A DNA stretch of 64,000 nt from Pueribacillus sp041725775 (GCF_041725775.1 NZ_JBEUEL010000008.1:34113-98112), one strand, 5' to 3'. Counted from the first letter of the stretch, positions 51,780-61,193 are shown. Notes: a model not told the origin generated them from the letters alone. A program made the numbers and translations.

Positions 51780-52464
51780 CCGAAAACAGATACAAAATAA
51801 CAAAGGACGTAGTTTAATTACTCACCATAACCCAAAGTCCATCATTTCTGAACTGTACCGGACGATCCGGACGAACATTCAATTTTCACTCATTGATGAT
51901 GAGATGAAGACGTTAATGGTCACTTCAGCAGGACCTGGGGAAGGGAAGTCAACAACGATTTCGAACCTCGCTGTCGTGATGGCGCAACAAGGAAACCATG
52001 TACTTCTTGTCGATGCTGATTTAAGAAAGCCAACGGTCCATCATACATTTCGACAAACGAACACGCGTGGACTTACGAATGTATTAACAAGACAGCTTTC
52101 ACTTGAAGAGGCGATTAAAGATACTGAAGTTGAACGATTGTCAATTTTGCCGAGCGGTCCGGTTCCACCGAATCCGTCAGAATTACTCGGTTCAAAAATG
52201 ATGGAACAATTAATAGAAGATCTGTCATTGCAGTACGACATCGTTTTATTTGACTGTCCTCCAATTCTCGCTGTTACTGATGCACAAGTGATGGCGAATT
52301 ACTGTCAAGGCGTTGTACTCGTTGTCAAAAGTGGAACGACAGAAATAGAAGCCGCACTAAAAGCTCAAGAAAACTTAGAACACGTGAACGCAAAGTTACT
52401 CGGGGTCGTTTTAAATGATAAGCCGATGAATGGTGATACGTATTACTATTATTACTACGGTTGA
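51766..52464 (+). CDS. ywqD: Bacterial tyrosine kinase (YwqD/EpsB-like)
   Basis: This BY-kinase of 232 residues has Walker A SAGPGEGKST (about 50-59), Walker A' VDADLRKPTVH, Walker B FDCPPI and a C-terminal tyrosine cluster (DTYYYYYYG) that is autophosphorylated. It controls polymer export and phosphorylates other proteins. The TTG at 51766 is used because AGAGGTGA lies 5 bases upstream; the GTG at 51757 is within that site. The start lies 14 bases inside ywqC. Confidence 0.9.
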   Translation: MSRNSRKQIQNNKGRSLITHHNPKSIISELYRTIRTNIQFSLIDDEMKTLMVTSAGPGEGKSTTISNLAVVMAQQGNHVLLVDADLRKPTVHHTFRQTNTRGLTNVLTRQLSLEEAIKDTEVERLSILPSGPVPPNPSELLGSKMMEQLIEDLSLQYDIVLFDCPPILAVTDAQVMANYCQGVVLVVKSGTTEIEAALKAQENLEHVNAKLLGVVLNDKPMNGDTYYYYYYG

Positions 52465-52581
52465 TGATTAGGACTATTTAAAAATAATTGAAATTTTTCT
52501 CTTGTCAATTAAGGAAATATCTAGTAGAATACTAGTCACATTATCCCACACCTTAGGAGAAAAGGTCGAGAGGTGACTCGT

Positions 52582-53349
52582 TTGATCGATATCCACTGTC
52601 ACATTTTACCAAATGTTGATGATGGCCCAAATGATGTTGAAATGAGCTTATCGATGGCTCGAAACGCAGCAAACGAAGGAATTACACATATTATTGCAAC
52701 ACCGCATCATCGCAACGGTCATTTTCAAAATACAAAACAAGAGATTATAAGTTATGTACAAGCATTGAATAATGAAATTGTGAAAGAAGGTATTCCAATT
52801 ACAATTCTTCCAGGCCAAGAAACGAGATTGAATGGTGACATGGTTGAAGAATATGAAAATGGAAGCCTTCTTACGTTAAATAATACTGAACGGTATGTTT
52901 TCGTTGAATTTCCGGCGAATGATATCCCGCGCTATACGAAACAGCTCCTGTTTGACTTGCAATTGAAAGGATTAACTCCAGTAATCGTCCATCCTGAGCG
53001 CAACCGAGCGATTATGGAAAACCCGAATCGGCTTTACCGACTCGTAAAAGATGGCTCGCTTACACAGGTGACTGCGGCAAGTGTCGTCGGAAAGTTCGGA
53101 AAAAAGATAAAAGAACTTAGCATGCAACTGATTGAGCACTCACTCACCCATTTCATTGCTTCTGACGCACATAACGTTACATCCCGAATATTTAATATGA
53201 AAGCAGCTTACGATCAGATTGAGAGAGAATTCGACAGAGATCTCGTAGATGAGTTTCAACTCAATGCGAAATTGCTCGTTGAAGGGAAAGACATTTACAC
53301 GCATGAACCAGTCGAAGTTCGGAAGAAAAAGAGGTTTGGCTTATTTTAA
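52582..53349 (+). CDS. ywqE: Protein-tyrosine phosphatase, PHP family (YwqE)
   Basis: This metal-dependent phosphatase of 255 residues dephosphorylates the BY-kinase and its targets. PHP motifs are IDIHCHILPNVDDGP (start), ATPHH (about 40), GQETR, VEFPAN, HPERN and SDAHN (about 195-199). The TTG at 52582 gives the family start and follows GAGAGGTG by about 7 bases; the in-frame GTG at 52573 lies in the ribosome binding site. It completes the YwqC-YwqD-YwqE module. Confidence 0.93.
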   Translation: MIDIHCHILPNVDDGPNDVEMSLSMARNAANEGITHIIATPHHRNGHFQNTKQEIISYVQALNNEIVKEGIPITILPGQETRLNGDMVEEYENGSLLTLNNTERYVFVEFPANDIPRYTKQLLFDLQLKGLTPVIVHPERNRAIMENPNRLYRLVKDGSLTQVTAASVVGKFGKKIKELSMQLIEHSLTHFIASDAHNVTSRIFNMKAAYDQIEREFDRDLVDEFQLNAKLLVEGKDIYTHEPVEVRKKKRFGLF

Positions 53350-53384
53350 TTAAGGTAGATAAGATGTAAGGTCGAAATCACGTT

Positions 53385-53566
53385 TAGTTCTGAGCTCTGG
53401 CTTCAGACCCAAGACCTTTATCCAGGTTAAAAGATCATCGCAGCTAAATCGTGAATCTTGCTTCTGACTTCAGACCCAAGACTTCAGCAACACCTAATCC
53501 CAAAATGAATGGGTCATCACAGCCTAATCGAAAGTCTGGCTTCCGGCTTCAGACTTCGACTTCTGG
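53385..53566 (+). repeat. Imperfect direct repeats ahead of the EAR element
   Basis: Three degenerate units of about 67-80 bases lie side by side. CTTCAGACCCAAGAC occurs exactly at 53401-53415 and 53468-53482, with a weaker third copy (CTTCAGACTTCGAC) at 53547-53560. TCATCGCAGCTAAATCG (53436-53452) and TCATCACAGCCTAATCG (53514-53530) also match. No ORF is supported here. Confidence 0.7.
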
Positions 53567-53567
53567 A

Positions 53568-53690
53568 CAGGGTCGGTAATGTCTCCTTACCGTTAGCAAC
53601 GGAGGCACTCGACTATATCGTGGGCTTAGACAAGCCTTAGACGCATTCGTTGTCGATGATATAGTGTGAGGCAGGGTTAGATGCCCTATT
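53568..53690 (+). ncRNA. Candidate EAR (eps-associated RNA) antitermination element
   Basis: A structured segment begins with ACAGGGTCGGTAATGTCTCC. It has a hairpin CCGTT-AGC-AACGG (53591-53603), an outer stem ACTATATC/GATATAGT (53612-53619 with 53658-53665) enclosing a GGCTT/AAGCC hairpin, and AGGG/CCCT pairs near the end. It sits between the kinase/phosphatase genes and epsC, the place of EAR in the B. subtilis eps operon. EAR lets RNA polymerase read through terminators in long EPS operons. The assignment rests on position and structure, not on a covariance search. Confidence 0.6.
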
Positions 53691-53815
53691 TTAACTTTAC
53701 AAGTTGTTTCAAGTTGCTTAAAGAAAGAACATAACAGCATCGTTGTGTGTTTTCTTTAAGCATTTTTTTATTTTTCATTTAACGAGGACATCAATTAAAG
53801 AGAGAGGGGGATTTT

Positions 53816-55630
53816 GTGACTTATTATAAGCGGGTACCACTGCTGATGGCACTAGACTCGTTGATCGTGCTTTGTTCCATTTATGTAAGCTTTTTTCTAT
53901 TACATCCTACATCTAACTTTCATTTATCGAAAACATTGCTCATCACTTCACTCGTTCTTCTCATTAGTCATCATGTGTTTGCATTCATCTACCACTTGTA
54001 TGATAAGGCGTGGGAATATGCGAGTGTCGGCGAACTTATTATTATTGTCAAAGCTGTAACGTATTCGATTCTCATTGCAGCACTTGTGCAATGGATCGGC
54101 ATCGGCACAATTTACATTCGTGTTTTATTCATTACGTGGATGCTTCACGTTCTGCTTATCGGAGGTTCGCGTTTTTCATGGCGCATGTATCGTGATCGTT
54201 ACATAAAACCACGTGCGACTAAACGAAAAACGTTAATCGTCGGAGCGGGACAAGCAGGCACGACCGTCGTACGTCAACTATTGCACAATCACGATGTTGA
54301 TCTGTTGCCAGTTGCTTTCGTTGATGACGATGTAAAAAAACAACGGCTTGAAATGTATGGAATTAAAGTGCTCGGTCAGATTAAAGATATTCCACAGCTC
54401 GTCAAGAAACGAAAAATCGAAGACATTATAATTGCGATCCCGTCGATATCAAAAACAGAATTACGCAGAATTTATGATGTTTGTTCACAGACAGATGCCG
54501 AAGTCCAAATTATGCCACTAATAGAAGACATAATGACAGGCAAAGTCGAAGTGAGCGACATTCGTAAAGTCGAGGTTGAAGACTTACTTGGAAGAGAACC
54601 CGTTGAATTGGATATTAGTAGTATTTCAGATTCAATTACTGGGGCAACCGTACTCGTTACTGGAGCAGGGGGTTCGATCGGATCGGAAATTTGTCGGCAA
54701 ATTTGTACGTTCCACCCACGACGTATAATTTTATTAGGTCACGGAGAATACAGCATTTATAACATTGATCTAGAATTACGGAACGAGTATGAGAATTCCA
54801 TAGAGATTATACCAGTGATTGCCGATGTGAAAGACGAAGATAGAATACACGAAGTGATGAGGACGTTTGCCCCTCATGTCGTATACCATGCGGCTGCACA
54901 TAAACATGTCCCTTTAATGGAAGGAAACCCGCTTGAAGCGGTGAAAAATAATATTTTTGGAACGAAAAACGTTGCAGAAGCAGCGGATGCGAACGATGTC
55001 GAGACGTTCGTGCTCGTTTCAACCGATAAAGCCGTCAATCCACCAAACGTAATGGGAGCGACGAAGCGCATCGCAGAAATGATTATTCAAAATATGGCGA
55101 AAGAAAGCAAAACAAAGTTCGTTGCTGTTCGCTTCGGTAACGTACTCGGAAGTCGCGGTAGTGTCATTCCGCTTTTCAAAAAACAAATTGCTGAAGGGGG
55201 ACCCGTCACGGTGACACATCCTGACATGACACGCTATTTTATGACGATCCCAGAAGCATCACGACTCGTCATTCAAGCGGGAGCACTTGCCGAAGGTGGC
55301 GAAGTTTTTGTTCTTGATATGGGCGAACCCGTCAAGATCGCTGATTTAGCAAAAAATTTGATCAAACTATCAGGATACACTACTGAAGAAATTGAGATTC
55401 ACTATACAGGAATACGACCAGGGGAAAAACTATATGAAGAACTATTAAACGAAAATGAAATTCAAGAAAAACAAGTCTTCCCGAAAATACATATTGGAAA
55501 GGCAAAACCAATTGAACAGAAAATATTATATTCGATTATTAAAGAACTTCAATTTTTGGGTAATGAAGAGTTTAAAGAGACTTTAATAAGAACTGCAAAT
55601 CAAAGAAATTTTGAAAAGGTAAATGTTTGA
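53816..55630 (+). CDS. epsC: UDP-sugar 4,6-dehydratase EpsC (CapD-like)
   Basis: This membrane enzyme of 604 residues has four N-terminal helices (about 10-120), a nucleotide-binding domain (about 135-260; IVGAGQAGTTVVRQL) and a short-chain dehydrogenase domain (about 275-600). The latter has TGAGGSIGSE, DVKD, YHAAAHKHVPLME and the active-site segment STDKAVNPPNVMGATKR, where Met replaces the usual Tyr, as is normal in this family. It converts UDP-GlcNAc to the 4-keto-6-deoxy sugar, the first step toward UDP-N,N'-diacetylbacillosamine. It starts with GTG after AGAGAGGGGGA. Confidence 0.93.
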   Translation: MTYYKRVPLLMALDSLIVLCSIYVSFFLLHPTSNFHLSKTLLITSLVLLISHHVFAFIYHLYDKAWEYASVGELIIIVKAVTYSILIAALVQWIGIGTIYIRVLFITWMLHVLLIGGSRFSWRMYRDRYIKPRATKRKTLIVGAGQAGTTVVRQLLHNHDVDLLPVAFVDDDVKKQRLEMYGIKVLGQIKDIPQLVKKRKIEDIIIAIPSISKTELRRIYDVCSQTDAEVQIMPLIEDIMTGKVEVSDIRKVEVEDLLGREPVELDISSISDSITGATVLVTGAGGSIGSEICRQICTFHPRRIILLGHGEYSIYNIDLELRNEYENSIEIIPVIADVKDEDRIHEVMRTFAPHVVYHAAAHKHVPLMEGNPLEAVKNNIFGTKNVAEAADANDVETFVLVSTDKAVNPPNVMGATKRIAEMIIQNMAKESKTKFVAVRFGNVLGSRGSVIPLFKKQIAEGGPVTVTHPDMTRYFMTIPEASRLVIQAGALAEGGEVFVLDMGEPVKIADLAKNLIKLSGYTTEEIEIHYTGIRPGEKLYEELLNENEIQEKQVFPKIHIGKAKPIEQKILYSIIKELQFLGNEEFKETLIRTANQRNFEKVNV

Positions 55631-55700
55631 CTAATAAATATATCAGGGAATCAAATAATTTCATATTCAAAACCTATGAGAAAAATGAGTGGAATAAACT

Positions 55701-56909
55701 ATGAAAAAGAATTTAATATTTAACCTGATTGCAACAGGAGCATTTTACTTTGCCCAATGGTATAACATTATACTGTTAGCAAAATTCACTTCAACTTATG
55801 AAGTTGGAGCCTATATGTTCTTATACGCTCTATCTATGCCGATTTTTTATTTCTTTTCGATGGGTCTTAGAAATGTAGTGACTAGTGATAAGCAGCTATA
55901 TAAAAAGACCAATATGTATATTGCAAACCGGATAATGAGTGTTTTTTTGGGAGTTTTATGTTTTTTTGTATTAAGTTTTTTTTATAATGACAGAATAGCT
56001 TTCTCAATATTAATTTTGTTTTCCCTAATCAAAACGTTAGAATTTTTATCAGACATTATGTATGGTTTTTGGCAAAACAAAGAAAACTTTTTTTTAATAG
56101 CACTTTTTCAATTAACAAAAGTAATATTATTAATAATTGTTTCTACGTTTATAATTTATAAACACGGGTCTTTGGAGTCACTTCTTATATCAAATTTGGT
56201 AATATATTCATCTATTTTTGTTTTAGAGATAAAAATATTTAATAAGGAGTTCAAAGTCTCGTTTAATTTTATTTATTTACTTAAGAGTATTAAGCTATAT
56301 AAAACAGTTTTACCTTTAGGTTTTTCTTTTTTATTAATTAATATGATTAACAATCTACCGAGATTCCTCTTGGAAAGATTTTCAGATTTAAAGTTTGTAG
56401 GAATATTCTCGGCAATATTTTTCATTACCATGATTGGAACAGTCTTTATGAGCTCCTTAACCCAAGTTGCGATACCTAAGCTTCGGGATTTCTATAATAT
56501 TAGTGACCGAAGCGGATTCTTAGGATTACTTATTAAAATGGCAATGCTAGGATTAGCTTTAGCTTCAATGATGTTTTTTATATCAATTTTTTTCGGAAAA
56601 GATATTTTAAATTTTTTATATGGTCCGGAATATAGTAAACACTATACGTTAATGATTTATTTTTCACTTGGATTATTTTTTACCTACTCTACTTCTTTTT
56701 TAAGTAACGCTATGATTGTAATTAATCAATATCAATTACAAATGATTTCTCAAATAATATCTATTATTATTCTGCTTATTTCGTTACTTCTAGGATTAAG
56801 TTTTTATGGTGCGGAAAGTATAGGTAAAATAATAGCTTTTTCCGACTTTATAAGATCTTTATCTCTTTCGATATTATTTGTTGTAGGTTATAAGTTGGTG
56901 CATAGATAA
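55701..56909 (+). CDS. Oligosaccharide flippase (Wzx-like)
   Basis: This polytopic protein of 402 residues has about 12 predicted helices and the layout of the polysaccharide synthesis flippases (MOP superfamily). It should carry the lipid-linked repeat unit across the membrane. It is the first gene of an AT-rich cassette that differs in base composition from epsC and epsLMN. No strong ribosome binding site is visible (AAATGAGTGGAATAAACT before ATG), and sequence is poorly conserved, as usual for this family. Confidence 0.8.
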   Translation: MKKNLIFNLIATGAFYFAQWYNIILLAKFTSTYEVGAYMFLYALSMPIFYFFSMGLRNVVTSDKQLYKKTNMYIANRIMSVFLGVLCFFVLSFFYNDRIAFSILILFSLIKTLEFLSDIMYGFWQNKENFFLIALFQLTKVILLIIVSTFIIYKHGSLESLLISNLVIYSSIFVLEIKIFNKEFKVSFNFIYLLKSIKLYKTVLPLGFSFLLINMINNLPRFLLERFSDLKFVGIFSAIFFITMIGTVFMSSLTQVAIPKLRDFYNISDRSGFLGLLIKMAMLGLALASMMFFISIFFGKDILNFLYGPEYSKHYTLMIYFSLGLFFTYSTSFLSNAMIVINQYQLQMISQIISIIILLISLLLGLSFYGAESIGKIIAFSDFIRSLSLSILFVVGYKLVHR

Positions 56910-56977
56910 AATGAAATTTCTTGTAAATAAAAGTAAAAAAGATATTAGTTTAATACTATCAAAGGGATGGATTATTG

Positions 56978-58042
56978 GTGAGTATCTATTATTACGAAGC
57001 AATAAAAGGATTGCTTTCTGTTAAAACGAACATTAAAGACTTTTCCTGGTCTTATGGAACAGTTATGCCAAGGTGTACTGAACAAGAATATTATAATTGT
57101 AAAATTAAAGTGGATGTAATTGAAGAGGATTTTAGCATTCCTGATACCTTAGAGAAGATGGGAAAATACCATTACTTCAGGGGATATCCCGGTGGTAAGG
57201 AGGTTTATTATTATAGAAACTTCCTATTAGGTAAGAAACTAAAACTGAAATTAGTAGATGGGAATAGTAGGAATCCTAAATTATATGTTAATAAATCTTA
57301 TTTCAAAAACATTAGACATCGATTCATGAACCTTCATTCTGTGGGTTACCTATTAACTGACTTGGCATCATATTTATTGCTAAAGGAAGGCTATGCTCCT
57401 ATACATTCTTCAGGTTTCAACTTTGATGGTGAAACTAATGTAATATTTGCTCCACCTAATACAGGAAAAACATTAACGAGTATGATGGCATGTTTAGAGT
57501 TGGGAGCAAAATATATTGCAGAAGATTTGGCAGTTACTGATGGGAAAAATATATACTCTGTCCCATGGACTAGTACTTTCAGATATTACTCGAATGTTGA
57601 CAAATCACTTACTTCTAGGATGAAGAATCGGTTGATAAAGGTTTTCCCTCCTCTTGAATTAGTAGGAAAGCAAAAGGTAAATCCTATAACAGATTTTGTG
57701 AACAAAGAGAATATACTACATCAATCGGAAATTGATAATCTTATTTTGTTAGAAAGAGATGAATTTGAAAAGACAAAGTTTGAAGAGATAGATGAGATTC
57801 ATAGAAAATTAGTTAATTTAAATCGTTATGAATTTAATTATTTAAGATCTCCGTTAATAATAGCATACACTTTTTTTAATCCAGAATATAGTGTCGAAGA
57901 AGCGGCTTATGAGGAAAAAAGAATCTTAAAGAAACTAATCTGTAATTCGAAAAAGTCCTTCGTAGTAGCAGATAAAGACGCCACTAATTATTTGAGTTTA
58001 ATTTTAAAGGAAGTTTCCAATGGAAAAAAAGTCACAGTATAA
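56978..58042 (+). CDS. HPr-kinase-like P-loop protein of the EPS cassette
   Basis: This protein of 354 residues has an HPr kinase/PEP carboxykinase-like core: PIHSSGFNFDGE, P-loop APPNTGKT (158-165) and AEDLAV (about 180-185), in the place of the ADD motif of HPr kinases. N-terminal 130 and C-terminal 100 residues match nothing I know. The CBS-like or P-Ser-HPr-specific parts of true HprK are absent, so HPr is an unlikely substrate. It may phosphorylate a sugar or a cassette protein (inference). GTG 56978 follows AAGGGATGG. It overlaps the next gene by 23 bases. Confidence 0.75.
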   Translation: MSIYYYEAIKGLLSVKTNIKDFSWSYGTVMPRCTEQEYYNCKIKVDVIEEDFSIPDTLEKMGKYHYFRGYPGGKEVYYYRNFLLGKKLKLKLVDGNSRNPKLYVNKSYFKNIRHRFMNLHSVGYLLTDLASYLLLKEGYAPIHSSGFNFDGETNVIFAPPNTGKTLTSMMACLELGAKYIAEDLAVTDGKNIYSVPWTSTFRYYSNVDKSLTSRMKNRLIKVFPPLELVGKQKVNPITDFVNKENILHQSEIDNLILLERDEFEKTKFEEIDEIHRKLVNLNRYEFNYLRSPLIIAYTFFNPEYSVEEAAYEEKRILKKLICNSKKSFVVADKDATNYLSLILKEVSNGKKVTV

Positions 58043-59174
58043 AGTCCTGCACTTAACAACTATACCTATGTCTTTGTACTTTTTGGAAAACCAATTAAAA
58101 TTTTTAAAACAAAATGATTTTGAAGTTCATGTTCTGTCTTCACCTGGTATATTACTTGATAACTTTTGTATTTCTGAAGAAGTAGTAAAACATGAGGTAG
58201 AAATACAAAGAAATATTTCTATTCTTAAAGATTTAATTGCGTTACTAAAGATAACCCGAATTATCCTAAAGTATAAATTTGATATTATTCATACTCACAC
58301 GCCTAAAGCAAGCTTACTAGGGATAATTGCTGGAAAAATTGCAGGGGTAAAGATTAGAATATATCATTTGCACGGATTACCTTTTGTAACTAACGAGGGA
58401 ATTAAAAAAAAAATTTTATACTATGCTGAGAAGTTAACCTGTATGTTAGCTACTAAGGTGTATGCCGTAAGTCCGTCTTTAAGGAAATATGTTATTGAAA
58501 AGAATATTGTTAGTGAAAGAAAAATAAAAGTTATTAGAAATGGTTCAATAAATGGCTTAGATTCAATTGAAAAGTTTAATCCCCAAAAATACGATGTCAA
58601 TGAAGTAAAAAGAGAGTTGAATATATCAAAAGAAGACTTTCTAATGGGATACATTGGTAGAATTACAAAAGATAAGGGTATAGTAGAACTGATTACTGCA
58701 TGGGAAAAAATAAATATTTTAAATCCAAAAGTGAAACTATTACTAGTGGGACCTATAGAGAAAAACAACCAATTACCAAAAGAAATAATTCACGAGATAC
58801 TTCACAATAAAGATATAATATTTACAGGGTTTGTTAAATTAACTGCACCCTACTATATGGTTATGGATGTTTGTGTTTTTCCTACATATAGAGAAGGATT
58901 CGGCATGACTGCAATAGAAGCTATGGCAATGGAAGTTCCTGTCATTGCTAGTGAGGTTATTGGTTGTGTTGATACTGTTAATGATGAGAAAAATGGCTTT
59001 TTAATACCAGCTAAGTCTCCAGAGAGTATTATAGAAAAAGTAAACTATTACTTAGAAAATAGAAAACTAATTAATAAACATGGTAGATATGGGAGGAATT
59101 TTGTTAAAGTTCACTATGAACAATACCCTATTTGGAAAGAACTGGTCAGAGATTATACTAGTTATTTAAAATGA
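58020..59174 (+). CDS. Glycosyltransferase family 4 (EpsD-like)
   Basis: This retaining glycosyltransferase of 384 residues has a GT-B fold: N-terminal acceptor domain with the HTHTPKASLLG motif (about 90-100), C-terminal donor domain with IGRITKDKG, and the E-x7-E motif EGFGMTAIEA (about 297-306). It adds a sugar to the lipid-linked intermediate, probably GlcNAc or a related UDP-sugar. It is the only glycosyltransferase between EpsC and EpsL. It overlaps the HPr-kinase-like gene by 23 bases, so it is cotranslated with it. Confidence 0.88.
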   Translation: MEKKSQYKVLHLTTIPMSLYFLENQLKFLKQNDFEVHVLSSPGILLDNFCISEEVVKHEVEIQRNISILKDLIALLKITRIILKYKFDIIHTHTPKASLLGIIAGKIAGVKIRIYHLHGLPFVTNEGIKKKILYYAEKLTCMLATKVYAVSPSLRKYVIEKNIVSERKIKVIRNGSINGLDSIEKFNPQKYDVNEVKRELNISKEDFLMGYIGRITKDKGIVELITAWEKINILNPKVKLLLVGPIEKNNQLPKEIIHEILHNKDIIFTGFVKLTAPYYMVMDVCVFPTYREGFGMTAIEAMAMEVPVIASEVIGCVDTVNDEKNGFLIPAKSPESIIEKVNYYLENRKLINKHGRYGRNFVKVHYEQYPIWKELVRDYTSYLK

Positions 59175-59221
59175 CATAGAGCAAATTCTAAAAATTTCAC
59201 TACTATATATTGGAGTAAATA

Positions 59222-60529
59222 ATGTGTATTCAAATCAATTCTATTAAACAAAATGCATTAATATGCTTAATTTTTATAAGCCCTCTTCTACTATTTGTTC
59301 TTATCAATCCGCAGGATTGGTTTGGTTTCTTATTAATTTATTTCTGTTTATTATATATCTTTTCGCAGAAAGTTTTTATTAACAAAAAATCAGTATTGTT
59401 TATTGTACTAACTTTGTTTTTTTTCAAATTGTTGGTATCTATAACTAATGCTTTTTTTGTTAATTTATACGGTGCTAATTCAGATTCACTTCGTTTTCAT
59501 AATAATGCTGCTAATATTGTATTGTTAAACGAAAAAATCAATATCCTTCAGACTGGTACTGCAGGATATGAGAGTTTTTTAGCATTATTTTATAGGGTTT
59601 TTGGAATTTCTCAATTTTTAGGTCAAAACCTATCAATTCTAGCTTTTTTAATATCACTATCAACGTTGCTAAAACTATCTCAAATAATTCAGGGAGACAA
59701 ATACCAAAAATTTATTATAATTTTCTTTGGTTTTCTTCCCTCAAATTTAATCTATACATCTATCATTATGCGAGAACCATATCAAATAATGTTTTTTCTT
59801 TTATCTTTGTATAGTTTAGCGAAAATGATAAAAACAGATAAAATTAGACCAATCCACTATTTGAAATTTTTGGTATTTGCCTTTCTGTTAGGAATGCTAC
59901 ATAATGGTTTATTGGTATTTTCCATAATTTTAGTTACAATAGGAACAGTAATAATCTTACCTAAAAAGTTAGGAATCCTAAGATGGCTTATATCTGTTGG
60001 CATTATTTCAAGTATTTTATTGATTGTTATGGGAGAAACAACTGTTCTGGGTATTTCAACTCCTGCAACAGAGGCTGTATTTAGCGGTAATATAAATGAT
60101 TATATTGAGAGGTATAGAGATGGTGGTATGAGACAAGAAGCTAGGGCCACATACAATACAGAGTTTGATTCTTCCAGCATAGGAGCAATGATTGTCTCAG
60201 GTTCAATAGTGTTTTTCTATTATATGTTTGCCCCTTTTCCTTGGCAGTTAACATCCGTGATTGATTTATATGCAGCTTTATTTAATGCTTTGATGGTAAC
60301 ATTATTTGTTACTGCATGCTTTTTTTATAAGAAAGAGAGAAAGAATAACGTGAATAGAAGAATTATAATTACTCTTCTATTATTTTCATTTATTTTAGAA
60401 TCCTTATGGTCATTAGGAACAGTTAATTGGGGAACGGCTATACGCCATCATTTACTTGCATATAGTGTTTTATTAGTATTAGGATCTTCTGTAATATTAG
60501 AGAAGTTAAGAAAGTTGATAATTAAATAA
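59222..60529 (+). CDS. Polysaccharide polymerase (Wzy-like)
   Basis: This polytopic protein of 435 residues has about ten to twelve helices and a large extracytoplasmic loop in the C-terminal half (about residues 283-320), the topology of O-antigen/EPS polymerases. It should join repeat units on the outer face of the membrane. Family membership is inferred from topology and position because Wzy sequences are poorly conserved. It lacks a strong ribosome binding site (TTGGAGTAAATA before ATG). Confidence 0.75.
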   Translation: MCIQINSIKQNALICLIFISPLLLFVLINPQDWFGFLLIYFCLLYIFSQKVFINKKSVLFIVLTLFFFKLLVSITNAFFVNLYGANSDSLRFHNNAANIVLLNEKINILQTGTAGYESFLALFYRVFGISQFLGQNLSILAFLISLSTLLKLSQIIQGDKYQKFIIIFFGFLPSNLIYTSIIMREPYQIMFFLLSLYSLAKMIKTDKIRPIHYLKFLVFAFLLGMLHNGLLVFSIILVTIGTVIILPKKLGILRWLISVGIISSILLIVMGETTVLGISTPATEAVFSGNINDYIERYRDGGMRQEARATYNTEFDSSSIGAMIVSGSIVFFYYMFAPFPWQLTSVIDLYAALFNALMVTLFVTACFFYKKERKNNVNRRIIITLLLFSFILESLWSLGTVNWGTAIRHHLLAYSVLLVLGSSVILEKLRKLIIK

Positions 60530-60602
60530 AATGGTTTAATAGTTTTATAATATAAGGTAAGCATTAATTGATTAAAATAATTGTAATAAAAAGTGAGTCG
60601 AT

Positions 60603-61193
60603 ATGAAAAGAACTTTTGATTTTTTTCTTTCTTTATCAGGATTAATATTTTGCCTTCCAATTATTCTTTTTTTGGTAATTTTACTACAATTGACATTAGG
60701 TTCTCCAGTTATTTTCAAACAACAACGTCCCGGATTACATGGGAAACCCTTTTATGTATATAAATTTAGGACAATGACAGATGAACGTGACGAAAATGGT
60801 AATTTGTTACCTGATCATCAACGTTTATCGAAAACTGGTATGTTGATACGGAAGTTAAGTCTTGATGAGCTACCACAGTTGTTTAATGTTCTAAAAGGGG
60901 ATCTAAGTTTAGTAGGACCTCGGCCGTTATTAATGGAATATTTACCACTATATAATGAAGAGCAAGCACGACGCCACGAAGTGAAACCTGGTATCACAGG
61001 TTGGGCACAAGTGAACGGTAGAAATGCCATTTCGTGGGAAGAGAAATTTACATTAGACGTGTGGTATGTTGATAATCAATCGTTTTGGCTTGACATTAAA
61101 ATCCTTTTTTTAACAATACTAAAAGTGTTTAAACGTGAAGGTATTAATCAAGATGGACATGTTACAGCGGAAAAGTTTAATGGCTTCAATTAA
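60603..61193 (+). CDS. epsL: Undecaprenyl-phosphate sugar phosphotransferase EpsL
   Basis: This initiating transferase of 196 residues is of the small monotopic PglC type: an N-terminal re-entrant membrane helix (about 5-30), FKQQRPGLHGKPFYVYKFRTM, the catalytic DE pair in SLDELPQLFNVLKGDLSLVGPRPLL and GITGWAQVNGRN. It transfers phospho-N,N'-diacetylbacillosamine (by analogy with B. subtilis EpsL) to undecaprenyl phosphate, starting the repeat unit. The AT-rich cassette ends just before it. Confidence 0.93.
   Translation: MKRTFDFFLSLSGLIFCLPIILFLVILLQLTLGSPVIFKQQRPGLHGKPFYVYKFRTMTDERDENGNLLPDHQRLSKTGMLIRKLSLDELPQLFNVLKGDLSLVGPRPLLMEYLPLYNEEQARRHEVKPGITGWAQVNGRNAISWEEKFTLDVWYVDNQSFWLDIKILFLTILKVFKREGINQDGHVTAEKFNGFN

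Noticed and set aside
53549..53740. 63-codon minus-strand ORF over the candidate EAR element
   Set aside because: The conserved-looking RNA structure explains the sequence better; no ribosome binding site is present.
56978..58042. Lasso-peptide tailoring kinase
   Set aside because: HPr-kinase-like proteins occur in some lasso-peptide clusters, but there is no precursor, asparagine-synthetase-like cyclase or B1/B2 protease gene here; all neighbours are polysaccharide genes.
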